Assembly (NCBI GenBank): GCA_025922995.1
Contig: JAICGT010000034.1
Location: 1-8,570 of the forward strand
From: Fimbriimonadales bacterium
GTDB lineage: Bacteria > Armatimonadota > Fimbriimonadia > Fimbriimonadales > ATM1
DNA: 8,570 nt
Direction of reading: 5' to 3'
The position numbers and the translations under genes are program-made. This document shows, one piece after another, positions 1 through 6,229 of the stretch; position 1 is the first letter of the stretch, and each line of letters starts with the position of its first letter. Below the pieces are notes generated by a model. That model did no database searches and was not told where the DNA came from. It was given only the letters and a program-made list of their open reading frames with translations.

Positions 1-938
1 CCCTCGTTTTCGAGAGAGAAATCCTTGCAAACGTCGTTAGCTCGCAGGCTGACCTGCATGAGAAGTGGGGAGGGGTCGTTCCAGAGGCTGCCGCTCGAAA
101 GCATGCCGAAGTGATTCTCCCGGCGATCTACGAAGCGCTGGATATCGCCGACGTAGGGCTTGAAGACGTTCGCGCCATCGCAGTAACGAACCGGCCGGGC
201 TTGGTTGGCGCGCTGTCGGTTGGAGTAACCGCGGCGAAGGCGCTGTCTTATGCACTCGGAATTCCGATGATCGGAGTGGATCATCTCGAGGGTCACATTT
301 TGTCCCCGGCGTTGTGTGCCGACGTAGACTTCCCTCACGTCTGCCTTCTCGTGTCGGGCGGGCACACTGAAATCATTAAAGTCGTCGACGAGGGCCGCCA
401 CGAGATCCTTGGCGCGACCATCGACGATGCCGCCGGAGAAGCTTTCGACAAGTCGGCGAGGGCTATGGGCCTCCCGTACCCCGGTGGCCCATCGATCCAA
501 GCTGCGGCAGTCGGGGGCAACCGTAAAGCCTACGACTTGCCCAAGGGCCTTTCCGGCGAAACTTTGAACTTCAGTTTTTCAGGGCTGAAGACCGCAATGC
601 TTTATCTCGTTCGTGACGCCGGTGACTCGCTGAATGTCTCAGATGCCGCGGCGAGCTTCGAGGAAACGATCACCTCGGTGCTTGCCGAACGAACTGAGCG
701 GGCATGTTTGGCTGCGGAGGTCGACCTTGCTACGGTCGTCGGTGGCGTAGCATCGAACACGCGTCTCCGTGAAAAGTTGCAGGAAATCTCGGAACGCCGC
801 CGAATTAGGTTCATTGCGCCTCCACCAGCGCTTTGCACCGATAACGCCGCGATGATCGCTCATGCCGGTAGTATTAGGCTGGCGCGGGGCGAAACAAGCG
901 ACTTTGACTTGGATGTTCTGCCATCTGCCCGTAGATAA
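1..938 (+). CDS. tsaD: tRNA N6-adenosine threonylcarbamoyltransferase TsaD, 5' end missing
   Basis: This is the catalytic subunit for the threonylcarbamoyl (t6A37) modification of ANN-decoding tRNAs; it transfers the threonylcarbamoyl group from TC-AMP with TsaB and TsaE in the cytoplasm. The reading frame enters from the left edge (first full codon at 3) and gives 311 residues, so roughly the first 15-25 residues are missing. The visible start matches the family's NVVSSQ...GGVVPE...RKH region. The metal-binding HLEGH motif has its first His at 282-284. VSGGHTE, FDKSARAMGLPYPGGP, FSFSGLK, VGGVASN and the late CTDNAAMIA segment with the metal-binding Asp follow in the family order. The GTG at 111 lies inside conserved sequence and is not the start. 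All expected motifs are present, so the enzyme is probably functional. The next gene starts 4 bases after the stop, suggesting co-transcription. Confidence 0.97.
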   Translation, partial: LVFEREILANVVSSQADLHEKWGGVVPEAAARKHAEVILPAIYEALDIADVGLEDVRAIAVTNRPGLVGALSVGVTAAKALSYALGIPMIGVDHLEGHILSPALCADVDFPHVCLLVSGGHTEIIKVVDEGRHEILGATIDDAAGEAFDKSARAMGLPYPGGPSIQAAAVGGNRKAYDLPKGLSGETLNFSFSGLKTAMLYLVRDAGDSLNVSDAAASFEETITSVLAERTERACLAAEVDLATVVGGVASNTRLREKLQEISERRRIRFIAPPPALCTDNAAMIAHAGSIRLARGETSDFDLDVLPSARR

Positions 939-942
939 GAAT

Positions 943-1428
943 ATGGATACTCCCGAAGAACCAAAGAACGAGCCCGAGGCACCTGCCAAGCAAGCGGATC
1001 CGAAGCGAACCGCCGTTATCGTAGTAGTCATCGTCGTTGTCGCGGCATTTGCATGGGCACTGGGCTCGAAGTACTTTGCCGTGGCGGCTGCGGAGAAGCA
1101 AGGCGTCATGCAAAGCGCGGCCGCGATATCGTCGGCGCTGGCTCCGCTGCTCGACATGAACAGCAAGGATCAACTCAGCGACGGAACAGCGTTGCAGCGT
1201 GTCGTCGACGAGATCGTCGGTTCGAAACGCTTCACCTTCGCGGCTGTACTCGATTCGTCCGGACGAGTTATCGTGTCCTCAGATCGAAACACTTCGTTGG
1301 GCAGCGTGTATCCGGGCTTCAAGGTAAATGAAGTCGTCGAGGGGGATCGAGACGGCGCTTTCGAAGTGATCTACCCGGTCAAGCACGAAACCGTGACGTA
1401 CGGCGCGATCGTGTTGCGAGGACCTTAG
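943..1428 (+). CDS. Single-pass membrane protein with Cache/PAS-like extracytoplasmic domain
   Basis: This 161-residue protein has three parts. Residues 1-22 are a charged, Pro/Glu/Lys-rich cytoplasmic tail, residues 24-42 a very hydrophobic Val/Ala membrane helix, and the rest is extracytoplasmic. Residues 46-93 look helical. Residues 97-160 resemble a small Cache/PAS-like sensor fold, with a strand plus turn (AAVLDSSGRVIVSS), a Gly-containing loop and a final YPV...YGAIVL hairpin. No kinase, HAMP, GGDEF or methyl-accepting domain follows, so any signalling would need a partner. The ATG at 943 is preferred over the in-frame ATG at 862, which would overlap tsaD by 77 bases and add no conserved sequence. 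No clear Shine-Dalgarno site precedes it; the 4-base gap suggests reinitiation after tsaD. The stop overlaps that of the convergent HtrA-like gene. The fold is inferred from sequence pattern only and the function is unknown. Confidence 0.75.
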   Translation: MDTPEEPKNEPEAPAKQADPKRTAVIVVVIVVVAAFAWALGSKYFAVAAAEKQGVMQSAAAISSALAPLLDMNSKDQLSDGTALQRVVDEIVGSKRFTFAAVLDSSGRVIVSSDRNTSLGSVYPGFKVNEVVEGDRDGAFEVIYPVKHETVTYGAIVLRGP

Positions 1429-2474
1429 CGACCGGTCGATCTCACAAGTTTGTCAGTCGCCTGTGGCTCACGCGCCATGCGAACCTGAACCGTCCTGACC
1501 GTCGGGCCCCGGAGGACCGAAAGGCTGACAACCTCACCCGGCTTCTTGGCAAAGAGGAAGGAAGCGAATTCGACGTGAGATCGGAACGGCATTTGAGGCG
1601 AGCCGATCACGACGTCGCCAACTCGAATCCCTGCCGCCTCTCCTGGCGAACCCTTGACTACTTCCGTGATCTCTGCGCCGAGCGTCGGCGATGGCCCAGT
1701 TTTGAAAAACAGGCCGATCCACGGGTGGTCGATGGTGCGCGCCGGCGACGTAAAGCCGGCTATGACACGTTCTAGAACGGGGATATCCAATGCGAAAGCC
1801 GTCGAAGGCGTGAGGGGTCCCAACTTCGCGGCAAAGCCTTTCATGGTGCGTGCGGTGTCCGCTGCCTCCGGCGACAATGCCGTAGAACCAGTGGATCGAG
1901 ACTCCAACTCGGCCGAAATGAGTCCCGCAAGTTGGCCGTTCGGAAGGAATACCGGTGCGCCGGTTGGAGCGCGGCCACCGGAATCCAGGCGAATCTCATT
2001 AAGCGGCAGGTATCGGCTGTTTTGTGCCATTACGCCGCTTATCCCGGAGACAACGACTTGCCCACGCGCGGGGCCGTTGGCCAACACGACCATCACCACA
2101 GTGGACGACATGCGCTCGGCAAGGTCGGCGAATGGGTAGTCCGACGTGGATGAAGGCAACGCGACCAAGGCGAGATCAGTGGAAGGATCGAAAGCCACAA
2201 CCCTTGCCGATAACGTTCGTTCGCCGATGACTCCCTTGAGCGCTGTCCGCGGCTTACCAGTTGCGCCGAACGCGACCTCGCCTGGCGTAAGCACGAGTCC
2301 TTCGCCGCTGACAACTACGCCGAGACCGAGTGTCTTACCGGACTCCGAAAAGTTCACGGCGCGCGCGATCGCATGGGCGGCGAGGTCTCGGCTGAGCGGT
2401 GCCGTCGTCACGCCGTCTTGACCCCCCGCAAACACGGCGAGCGCTCCGACGCTAGCCGCCGATAGAAACGTCAT
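1425..2474 (-). CDS. HtrA/DegP-like protein with PDZ domain, protease triad degenerate
   Basis: This 349-residue protein has an S1C (HtrA/DegP) trypsin-like region at about 45-190 and a PDZ domain at about 250-335 (WIGLFF, then EVVKGSPGEAAGIRVGDVV). In the family, the catalytic His lies in a TNNHV-type motif; here the aligned motif is LTPGEV, with Glu66. The Asp is kept (TDLALV, Asp100). The nucleophile motif GNSGGPL aligns with APTGAPV, giving Thr171; this is supported by the conserved 9-residue distance to the following NG turn. Two of three catalytic residues are therefore replaced, and the protein is probably a non-proteolytic peptide-binding sensor or chaperone. The hydrophobic N-terminus (residues 1-17) may be an export signal but lacks the usual basic residues. 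The start is supported by GGAG at 2485-2488 and lies inside the 3' end of the anti-sigma gene (23-base overlap), as in a translationally coupled operon. Confidence 0.85.
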   Translation of the reverse strand: MTFLSAASVGALAVFAGGQDGVTTAPLSRDLAAHAIARAVNFSESGKTLGLGVVVSGEGLVLTPGEVAFGATGKPRTALKGVIGERTLSARVVAFDPSTDLALVALPSSTSDYPFADLAERMSSTVVMVVLANGPARGQVVVSGISGVMAQNSRYLPLNEIRLDSGGRAPTGAPVFLPNGQLAGLISAELESRSTGSTALSPEAADTARTMKGFAAKLGPLTPSTAFALDIPVLERVIAGFTSPARTIDHPWIGLFFKTGPSPTLGAEITEVVKGSPGEAAGIRVGDVVIGSPQMPFRSHVEFASFLFAKKPGEVVSLSVLRGPTVRTVQVRMAREPQATDKLVRSTGR

Positions 2475-3180
2475 CAGAAGACTTCTCCGTTGCCTGTCCC
2501 TGAGGCTGAATTACGACTATAGGGTTCTCAGCGGGGGCGCGCATCGCTTCAGGAGCCGGTGCCATCATCGGTGTTCCCGTGAGATCAAAAGACGCTGCAT
2601 CGATGTCCAAGGCGCCCTCGGCGCCGCCGACGACGACGGCAAGCAGTTCCTCGGGAACCTCGCTTACGATGATCGGGTCCGCAGCCCGCCTACGCGGTCG
2701 CAGCTTGGTAACGGACCGATTTTGCCGATCGGAAGAGGCCGTCACAGTCGGTTCGTCAGGCGCCGCGGTATCAAGGATCGGCGTCTTTTCCGGAATCTCG
2801 ATTGGACCCCTCGGCGCGCCGTCCAGCGGCTTATCTGCGGAAGCGATAACAGGCAGCTCCGGCTCGCTCGTCGGTCGATTAAAACCTAGCCAAGCCACAA
2901 GCGCCAGACTTGCAGCAGCCCCGGCAAATGCCAACCGGGGCAGCCACGGGCTGCTTCTGCGGATGTTCTGAGCACGGATAGCCGAGTACAGCCTTTCATT
3001 CGAGAGAGAGGGCGCAGGTGGCGCCGGTACATCCTCGATGCCTTTTGCCGCGAACTCGTAAACCGCGTATTCTTCCCTACAGGCTACGCAAGATTCTAAA
3101 TGCCGGTCGAAGTCGCCCGTACGCTCGGCCTCGCCGAACGCGACCTCTATCGCCTGCTGCTGATATTCTTTACAGTTCAT
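2452..3180 (-). CDS. Anti-sigma factor, zinc-finger (ZAS) type, membrane-anchored
   Basis: This 242-residue protein probably holds the adjacent ECF sigma factor inactive at the membrane. The N-terminal cytoplasmic part has the HxxxCxxC signature of zinc-containing anti-sigma domains (His27, Cys31, Cys34), plus Cys3. A single membrane helix at about 80-100 (PRLAFAGAAASLALVAWLGF) follows. The remaining 140 residues are extracytoplasmic and Pro/Ala/Glu-rich, with a basic patch (RPRRR, 161-165) and no recognisable domain; they could be the stress-sensing or protease-cleaved part. The ATG overlaps the sigma stop by one base (TAATG), and GAGGAAG within the last sigma codons (3188-3194) sits 7 bases upstream. 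Order, overlap and topology agree on the assignment. The exact ZAS identity is inferred from the motif and the position after the sigma gene. Confidence 0.88.
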   Translation of the reverse strand: MNCKEYQQQAIEVAFGEAERTGDFDRHLESCVACREEYAVYEFAAKGIEDVPAPPAPSLSNERLYSAIRAQNIRRSSPWLPRLAFAGAAASLALVAWLGFNRPTSEPELPVIASADKPLDGAPRGPIEIPEKTPILDTAAPDEPTVTASSDRQNRSVTKLRPRRRAADPIIVSEVPEELLAVVVGGAEGALDIDAASFDLTGTPMMAPAPEAMRAPAENPIVVIQPQGQATEKSSDDVSIGG

Positions 3181-3815
3181 TATTTTTCTTCCTCGAAGAG
3201 CGGCGCCAACTTATCTCTGAGCGCCCTTCGGGCCCGCAAGACTCGGAGCTTTGCCCCGCCCACGCTCGTGCCTAGCATTTCCGCGATCTCCGAATACTCT
3301 CTGTCTTCGAAGTCTCGCAAAACCAGAACGTTCCTATGATGATCGGGAAGCGTCGCGACGGCGTTTCTCACCAACTCCGCTCGGCGATCTATCTCAATCT
3401 CCGCCAACGGGTCAATGACCTTCCCTATTGTCATCCAGTCCAGCGCGCCGGCGGCTTCCTGCTGCTCCAGGGCGCTACGCCGCTGGGTCATCCGAACCTT
3501 GTCGGTACATAAGTTCATGGCGATTCTCATGATCCACGTCGTAAACTTCGCTTGCTCTCTAAACCTATGCAGATTCTGGAAGGCACGGACAAACGCTTCT
3601 TGCGTAATGTCTTCGGCTTCATCCTGTTTGTGAATCATCTGATACACGAAGCGATACACTGTGGTTCGATACCGTTCGTAGAGCTTCTCGAACGACGCAT
3701 AATCGCCGTCCCGAGCAGCCCTGATGAGGGCTTCTTCCTCAGCTACGACCCAATCCGAATTTGCCGAATATGCTGCCGCTTCCATTTGCTTGTCGTCTTT
3801 TCCCTTGCGGGTCAT
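3180..3815 (-). CDS. RNA polymerase sigma factor, ECF (sigma-70 family, group 4)
   Basis: This 211-residue alternative sigma factor directs RNA polymerase to stress-responsive promoters. Region 2 spans about 42-110: FEKLYERYRTTVYRFVYQM, the acidic core-binding stretch DEAEDITQEAFVRAF (65-79), and the TTWIMRIAMNLCTD helix used in -10 recognition. Region 4 spans about 148-203, with ATLPDHHRNVLVLRDFED and the helix-turn-helix YSEIAEMLGTSVGGAKLRVLRARR that reads the -35 box. There is no region 1.1 or region 3, as expected for ECF factors. The first Met is chosen because GGAG (3826-3829) precedes it by 10 bases; an internal Met11 has no such site. The gene heads the sigma/anti-sigma/HtrA-like operon and is divergent from the DNA glycosylase gene. 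Positive autoregulation is common in such units, but no certain ECF-type promoter is visible here. Confidence 0.95.
   Translation of the reverse strand: MTRKGKDDKQMEAAAYSANSDWVVAEEEALIRAARDGDYASFEKLYERYRTTVYRFVYQMIHKQDEAEDITQEAFVRAFQNLHRFREQAKFTTWIMRIAMNLCTDKVRMTQRRSALEQQEAAGALDWMTIGKVIDPLAEIEIDRRAELVRNAVATLPDHHRNVLVLRDFEDREYSEIAEMLGTSVGGAKLRVLRARRALRDKLAPLFEEEK
3188..3194 (-). promoter_or_regulatory. Ribosome binding site of the anti-sigma gene, inside the sigma gene
   Basis: On the minus strand GAGGAAG lies within the last Glu-rich codons of the sigma factor, 7 bases before the anti-sigma ATG. Together with the one-base TAATG overlap, it implies translational coupling that keeps regulator and sigma factor in proportion. 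Confidence 0.7.
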
Positions 3816-3819
3816 TGAC

Positions 3820-3849
3820 TTGACGCTCCAGAGCGTGCCGAGTTACGAT
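3820..3849 (+). promoter_or_regulatory. Possible sigma-70-type promoter of the DNA glycosylase gene
   Basis: TTGACG at 3820-3825 matches the -35 consensus at 5 of 6 positions. It is followed after 18 bases by TACGAT at 3844-3849, which matches the -10 consensus at 4 of 6. The predicted transcription start falls a few bases from the ATG at 3860, so the message would be leaderless or nearly so; this agrees with the lack of a Shine-Dalgarno site. The prediction is by eye only. Confidence 0.35.
3823..3836. repeat. 14-bp dyad in the sigma/glycosylase divergent gap
   Basis: ACGCTC and GAGCGT flank a two-base CA centre. The dyad lies inside the 44-base divergent gap, between the proposed -35 and -10 boxes of the rightward promoter. 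It also includes part of the GGAG ribosome binding site of the sigma gene on the other strand. It could be a protein operator or, in the sigma transcript, a 5-bp stem with a four-base loop. Confidence 0.45.
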
Positions 3850-3859
3850 ACAAACGATC

Positions 3860-4423
3860 ATGAATCCTGAACTGGAACGCGTGCTTTCCCTGCCGGCGTT
3901 GCAAGCGGCGCCTTTGCTCGTCGGCGCTAGCCTGTCCGTTCGCGGCGTGGGAGGCAGGCTCGTAGAGGTCGAAGCCTACGACGACATGGACCCAGCGAGC
4001 CACTGCTACGGCGGGCCCAGGGGCCGCAACTTGCCGATGTTCCTGCCGGGAGGTCATATCTATGTATACCGAAGTTATGGGGTGCACTGGTGCATGAATC
4101 TCGTCACCGGCGAGCAAGGCAAGGGCGAAGCCGTGTTGTTGAGAGGGCTGGAGCCGACGCAAGGGATACCGGAAATGCGGTCTCGGCGGGGCGATTTGCC
4201 AGACCAAGCGCTCGCTCGCGGTCCGGGCAATCTTACGAAAGCGCTCGGCGTTACCGACGCCGACAACTGGCTGCGCTTGGGCGGAGATATCGTCCTTACA
4301 TTGAACTGCCCTTTAGCGAAAGTGGTCGTGGCAAGAAGAATCGGGCTAACGGTAGCAATCGACGAGCCCCGGAGATTCTTCGAAGCGGGCAGCAAAAGTG
4401 TCACGCATCCAAGCCGAATATGA
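3860..4423 (+). CDS. DNA-3-methyladenine glycosylase, AAG/MPG family
   Basis: This is a monofunctional base-excision repair enzyme that removes alkylated purines such as 3-methyladenine by hydrolysing the N-glycosidic bond. Its 187 residues match the normal bacterial length. The VEVEAY motif corresponds to the catalytic TEAY of human AAG, giving Glu38 as the water-activating residue and Tyr40 as the base-stacking residue; DPASHCYGG supplies the conserved His48. MFLPGGHIYVYRSYGVHWCMN, AVLLRGLEP, ARGPGNLTKALG and the C-terminal RRIGLTVA...PRRFF follow in family order, so the enzyme looks complete. The ATG at 3860 is the only start that fits: upstream in-frame codons back to a stop at 3821 contain no ATG, GTG or TTG. 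There is no Shine-Dalgarno site. It starts 44 bases from the divergent sigma gene, and a lipoprotein gene follows after 18 bases. Confidence 0.94.
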   Translation: MNPELERVLSLPALQAAPLLVGASLSVRGVGGRLVEVEAYDDMDPASHCYGGPRGRNLPMFLPGGHIYVYRSYGVHWCMNLVTGEQGKGEAVLLRGLEPTQGIPEMRSRRGDLPDQALARGPGNLTKALGVTDADNWLRLGGDIVLTLNCPLAKVVVARRIGLTVAIDEPRRFFEAGSKSVTHPSRI

Positions 4424-4441
4424 TATCCTGTCGACACTTAG

Positions 4442-5059
4442 ATGACTCGCGCCGCATTACCGATCTCTTACATCATGATCGCCGGCGTCCTGGCAGGCTG
4501 CGGCGGAGTTGAACCGACGCATACCGAACCTGTCGGTACGAAACAGACGGCCCCGACTGCCCTCAGCGACACGGCGCTGACTACAATCGAATCCGACGGA
4601 GGATCGATCTCATTGTCCGACAACATGGAACGGGCCAAGAAGGTTTTCGCTGCGCCGCCCGGTTCAAGGCAATCGACGGAAACTTCGCTTACGCTTCCCG
4701 GTGAGAGCCACTATGGCTGGGAGTCGGACGGATTCGTGTTCGACGCTTTCGCCAAGAACGGCAAACTGACGACGCTGAGCATCCTGCAGAAGAATCTCGA
4801 CGCACCTCAGCGTCAGACAGAGATCGACCGCGAACTCGAGCGCTTCGACGAGCCCACTGAAAACGCCGAGGGTCGCATCACCGCTGCCTACGTCTGGCGT
4901 GAGGGTAAGCAGGCGCGGATCGTTGTTGAATTCTTTGACAAGGAGACAATGGGCATTCTCAGAGTCGTCGGCACGACGGACGCCCTGGAAGCCAGAGGTT
5001 TCCCGCTGGGAGACCTAGGCGCGCTCGTTCAGGCGTTCGACAACGGGCCGTTCCAGTAG
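4442..5059 (+). CDS. Putative lipoprotein of unknown function
   Basis: This 205-residue protein has a signal sequence ending in a lipobox: Arg3, a hydrophobic stretch to residue 17 and LAGC with Cys20 as the predicted lipidated residue. A Thr/Pro/Ser-rich linker (about 21-55) follows, then a domain of about 150 residues with alternating strands and helices (GYHYGWESDG-like aromatic turn region near 87-92, then FVFDAFAKNGKLTTLSIL, AAYVWREGKQARIVVEFF). I recognise no family. The stop is 12 bases from ispG, so the two are probably co-transcribed. The start lacks a Shine-Dalgarno site. A possible -10 box, TATGAT at 4419-4424, lies 17 bases ahead and overlaps the glycosylase stop, which would leave a very short leader. 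Confidence is high that it is a gene, low on its role. Confidence 0.82.
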   Translation: MTRAALPISYIMIAGVLAGCGGVEPTHTEPVGTKQTAPTALSDTALTTIESDGGSISLSDNMERAKKVFAAPPGSRQSTETSLTLPGESHYGWESDGFVFDAFAKNGKLTTLSILQKNLDAPQRQTEIDRELERFDEPTENAEGRITAAYVWREGKQARIVVEFFDKETMGILRVVGTTDALEARGFPLGDLGALVQAFDNGPFQ

Positions 5060-5071
5060 AATCAAGGGCAG

Positions 5072-6229
5072 ATGACGTTCACGAGGCGCGCAACCGTAGC
5101 CGTTCCCGTAGGTAAGGTCACCATAGGTGGCGGCCGCACGATCGTTGTGCAAAGCATGATCACCGAAGAGACGCGCAACGTCGATGCCTGCGTCCGGCAG
5201 ATTTTGGCCCTGCACGATGTCGGTTGCGAAATAGTCAGGATCACCACACCTACAATGGCGGAGGCGCGGTGCCTGGAGGAAATACGCGCGAAAGTTCGCG
5301 AAGCAGGGGCCGAAGTCCCGCTGGTCGCGGACGTTCATCATCAGGGCTCTCCGATCGCCGTTGAAGTTGCTAAGCATGTCGACAAAGTGCGAATCAATCC
5401 GGGGCTATTCGTTTTCAGGAAGCGTGTTCAGCGAACCGTTGAATATTCGCCCCAAGAGCACGCCGAAGAACTCGCTGCGATCGAGCAGGAATTAGTGCCG
5501 GTGATCGACGCTTGTAAGGAGAATGACACGGCGATGCGAATCGGCGTCAATCACGGCTCACTCGCCGAAAGGATGCTCGTAACTCATGGTGACACGCCCG
5601 AGGGGATGGTCGAGAGCGCGCTGGAATACATTCGAATCTGTGAGAAGCATGACTTTCGACGGATTATCGTCAGCCTCAAAGCGTCACGCGTGCCGATCAT
5701 GCTGGCCGCGAATCGACTGTTTTCTTCGAAATCGGATTATCCTCTGCACCTCGGAGTGACCGAAGCCGGCGACGGCGATTATGCACGTGTTAAATCGACC
5801 GCCGGAATCGGTACGCTACTTGCCGAAGGGATCGGCGACACGATTCGCGTTTCTCTCGCCGAAGACCCGATCAACGAAATTCCGGTTTGCTACGACATTC
5901 TGCAAGCGCTTGGAATTAGGCGATCGAAGACCGAGTTTATTGCCTGTCCTTCTTGCGGCCGTACGAAATTCGATTTGCCTACCGTGTTCGCCAAAGTAAA
6001 GTCGGCAACTGGCCACCTCAGCGGCCTCGATATCGCCGTTATGGGTTGTATCGTGAACGGTCCGGGGGAAATGGCTGACGCTGATTATGGATACGTCGGC
6101 CAAGCCGGCGGCAAGATTGCTCTCTATCGCAAACACGAAGTGGTAAAGAACAACATTCCGCAGGAGAATGGCGTCCAGGAATTGATTGCGCTTTTGAAAG
6201 CCGACGGCGCATGGATCGAGCCTTCTTGA
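5072..6229 (+). CDS. ispG: 4-hydroxy-3-methylbut-2-en-1-yl diphosphate synthase IspG (GcpE)
   Basis: IspG is the next-to-last enzyme of the non-mevalonate (MEP) isoprenoid pathway. It reductively opens MEcPP to HMBPP using a [4Fe-4S] cluster in the cytoplasm. The 385 residues match the short bacterial form (372 in E. coli). The N-terminal TIM-barrel part shows [44 protein letters not shown] and HLGVTEAG. The C-terminal cluster domain has CPSCGR (Cys292, Cys295) and [10 protein letters not shown] (Cys326 and Glu333), which are the three Cys and one Glu cluster ligands. All key residues are present. AAGGG at 5064-5068 precedes the ATG at a short 3-base spacing. It lies between the lipoprotein gene and a glycosidase-like gene that begins within or just after its 3' end, which suggests one transcript although the functions look unrelated. 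Confidence 0.97.
   Translation: MTFTRRATVAVPVGKVTIGGGRTIVVQSMITEETRNVDACVRQILALHDVGCEIVRITTPTMAEARCLEEIRAKVREAGAEVPLVADVHHQGSPIAVEVAKHVDKVRINPGLFVFRKRVQRTVEYSPQEHAEELAAIEQELVPVIDACKENDTAMRIGVNHGSLAERMLVTHGDTPEGMVESALEYIRICEKHDFRRIIVSLKASRVPIMLAANRLFSSKSDYPLHLGVTEAGDGDYARVKSTAGIGTLLAEGIGDTIRVSLAEDPINEIPVCYDILQALGIRRSKTEFIACPSCGRTKFDLPTVFAKVKSATGHLSGLDIAVMGCIVNGPGEMADADYGYVGQAGGKIALYRKHEVVKNNIPQENGVQELIALLKADGAWIEPS

Noticed and set aside
111..938. GTG at 111 as the tsaD start
   Set aside because: Conserved TsaD sequence continues in frame to the left edge, so the gene is truncated by the window rather than starting here.
862..942. Longer form of the membrane sensor-like gene from ATG 862
   Set aside because: It would overlap the conserved tsaD C-terminus by 77 bases, and its extra residues are an out-of-frame reading of tsaD.
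639..1166. 175-codon minus-strand frame
   Set aside because: It lies opposite tsaD and the following gene, has no recognisable domain, and is explained by codon bias of the real genes.
1429..1438. Palindrome CGACCGGTCG after the convergent stops as a terminator
   Set aside because: It is only 10 bases, has no loop and no T-run, and lies in the last codons of the HtrA-like gene.
1654..2139. 161-codon plus-strand frame
   Set aside because: It is antisense to the HtrA-like gene, whose PDZ and S1C motifs prove the coding strand.
4090..4512. 140-codon plus-strand frame bridging two genes
   Set aside because: It is an Arg-rich frame-shifted reading of the glycosylase gene and shows no protein-like pattern.
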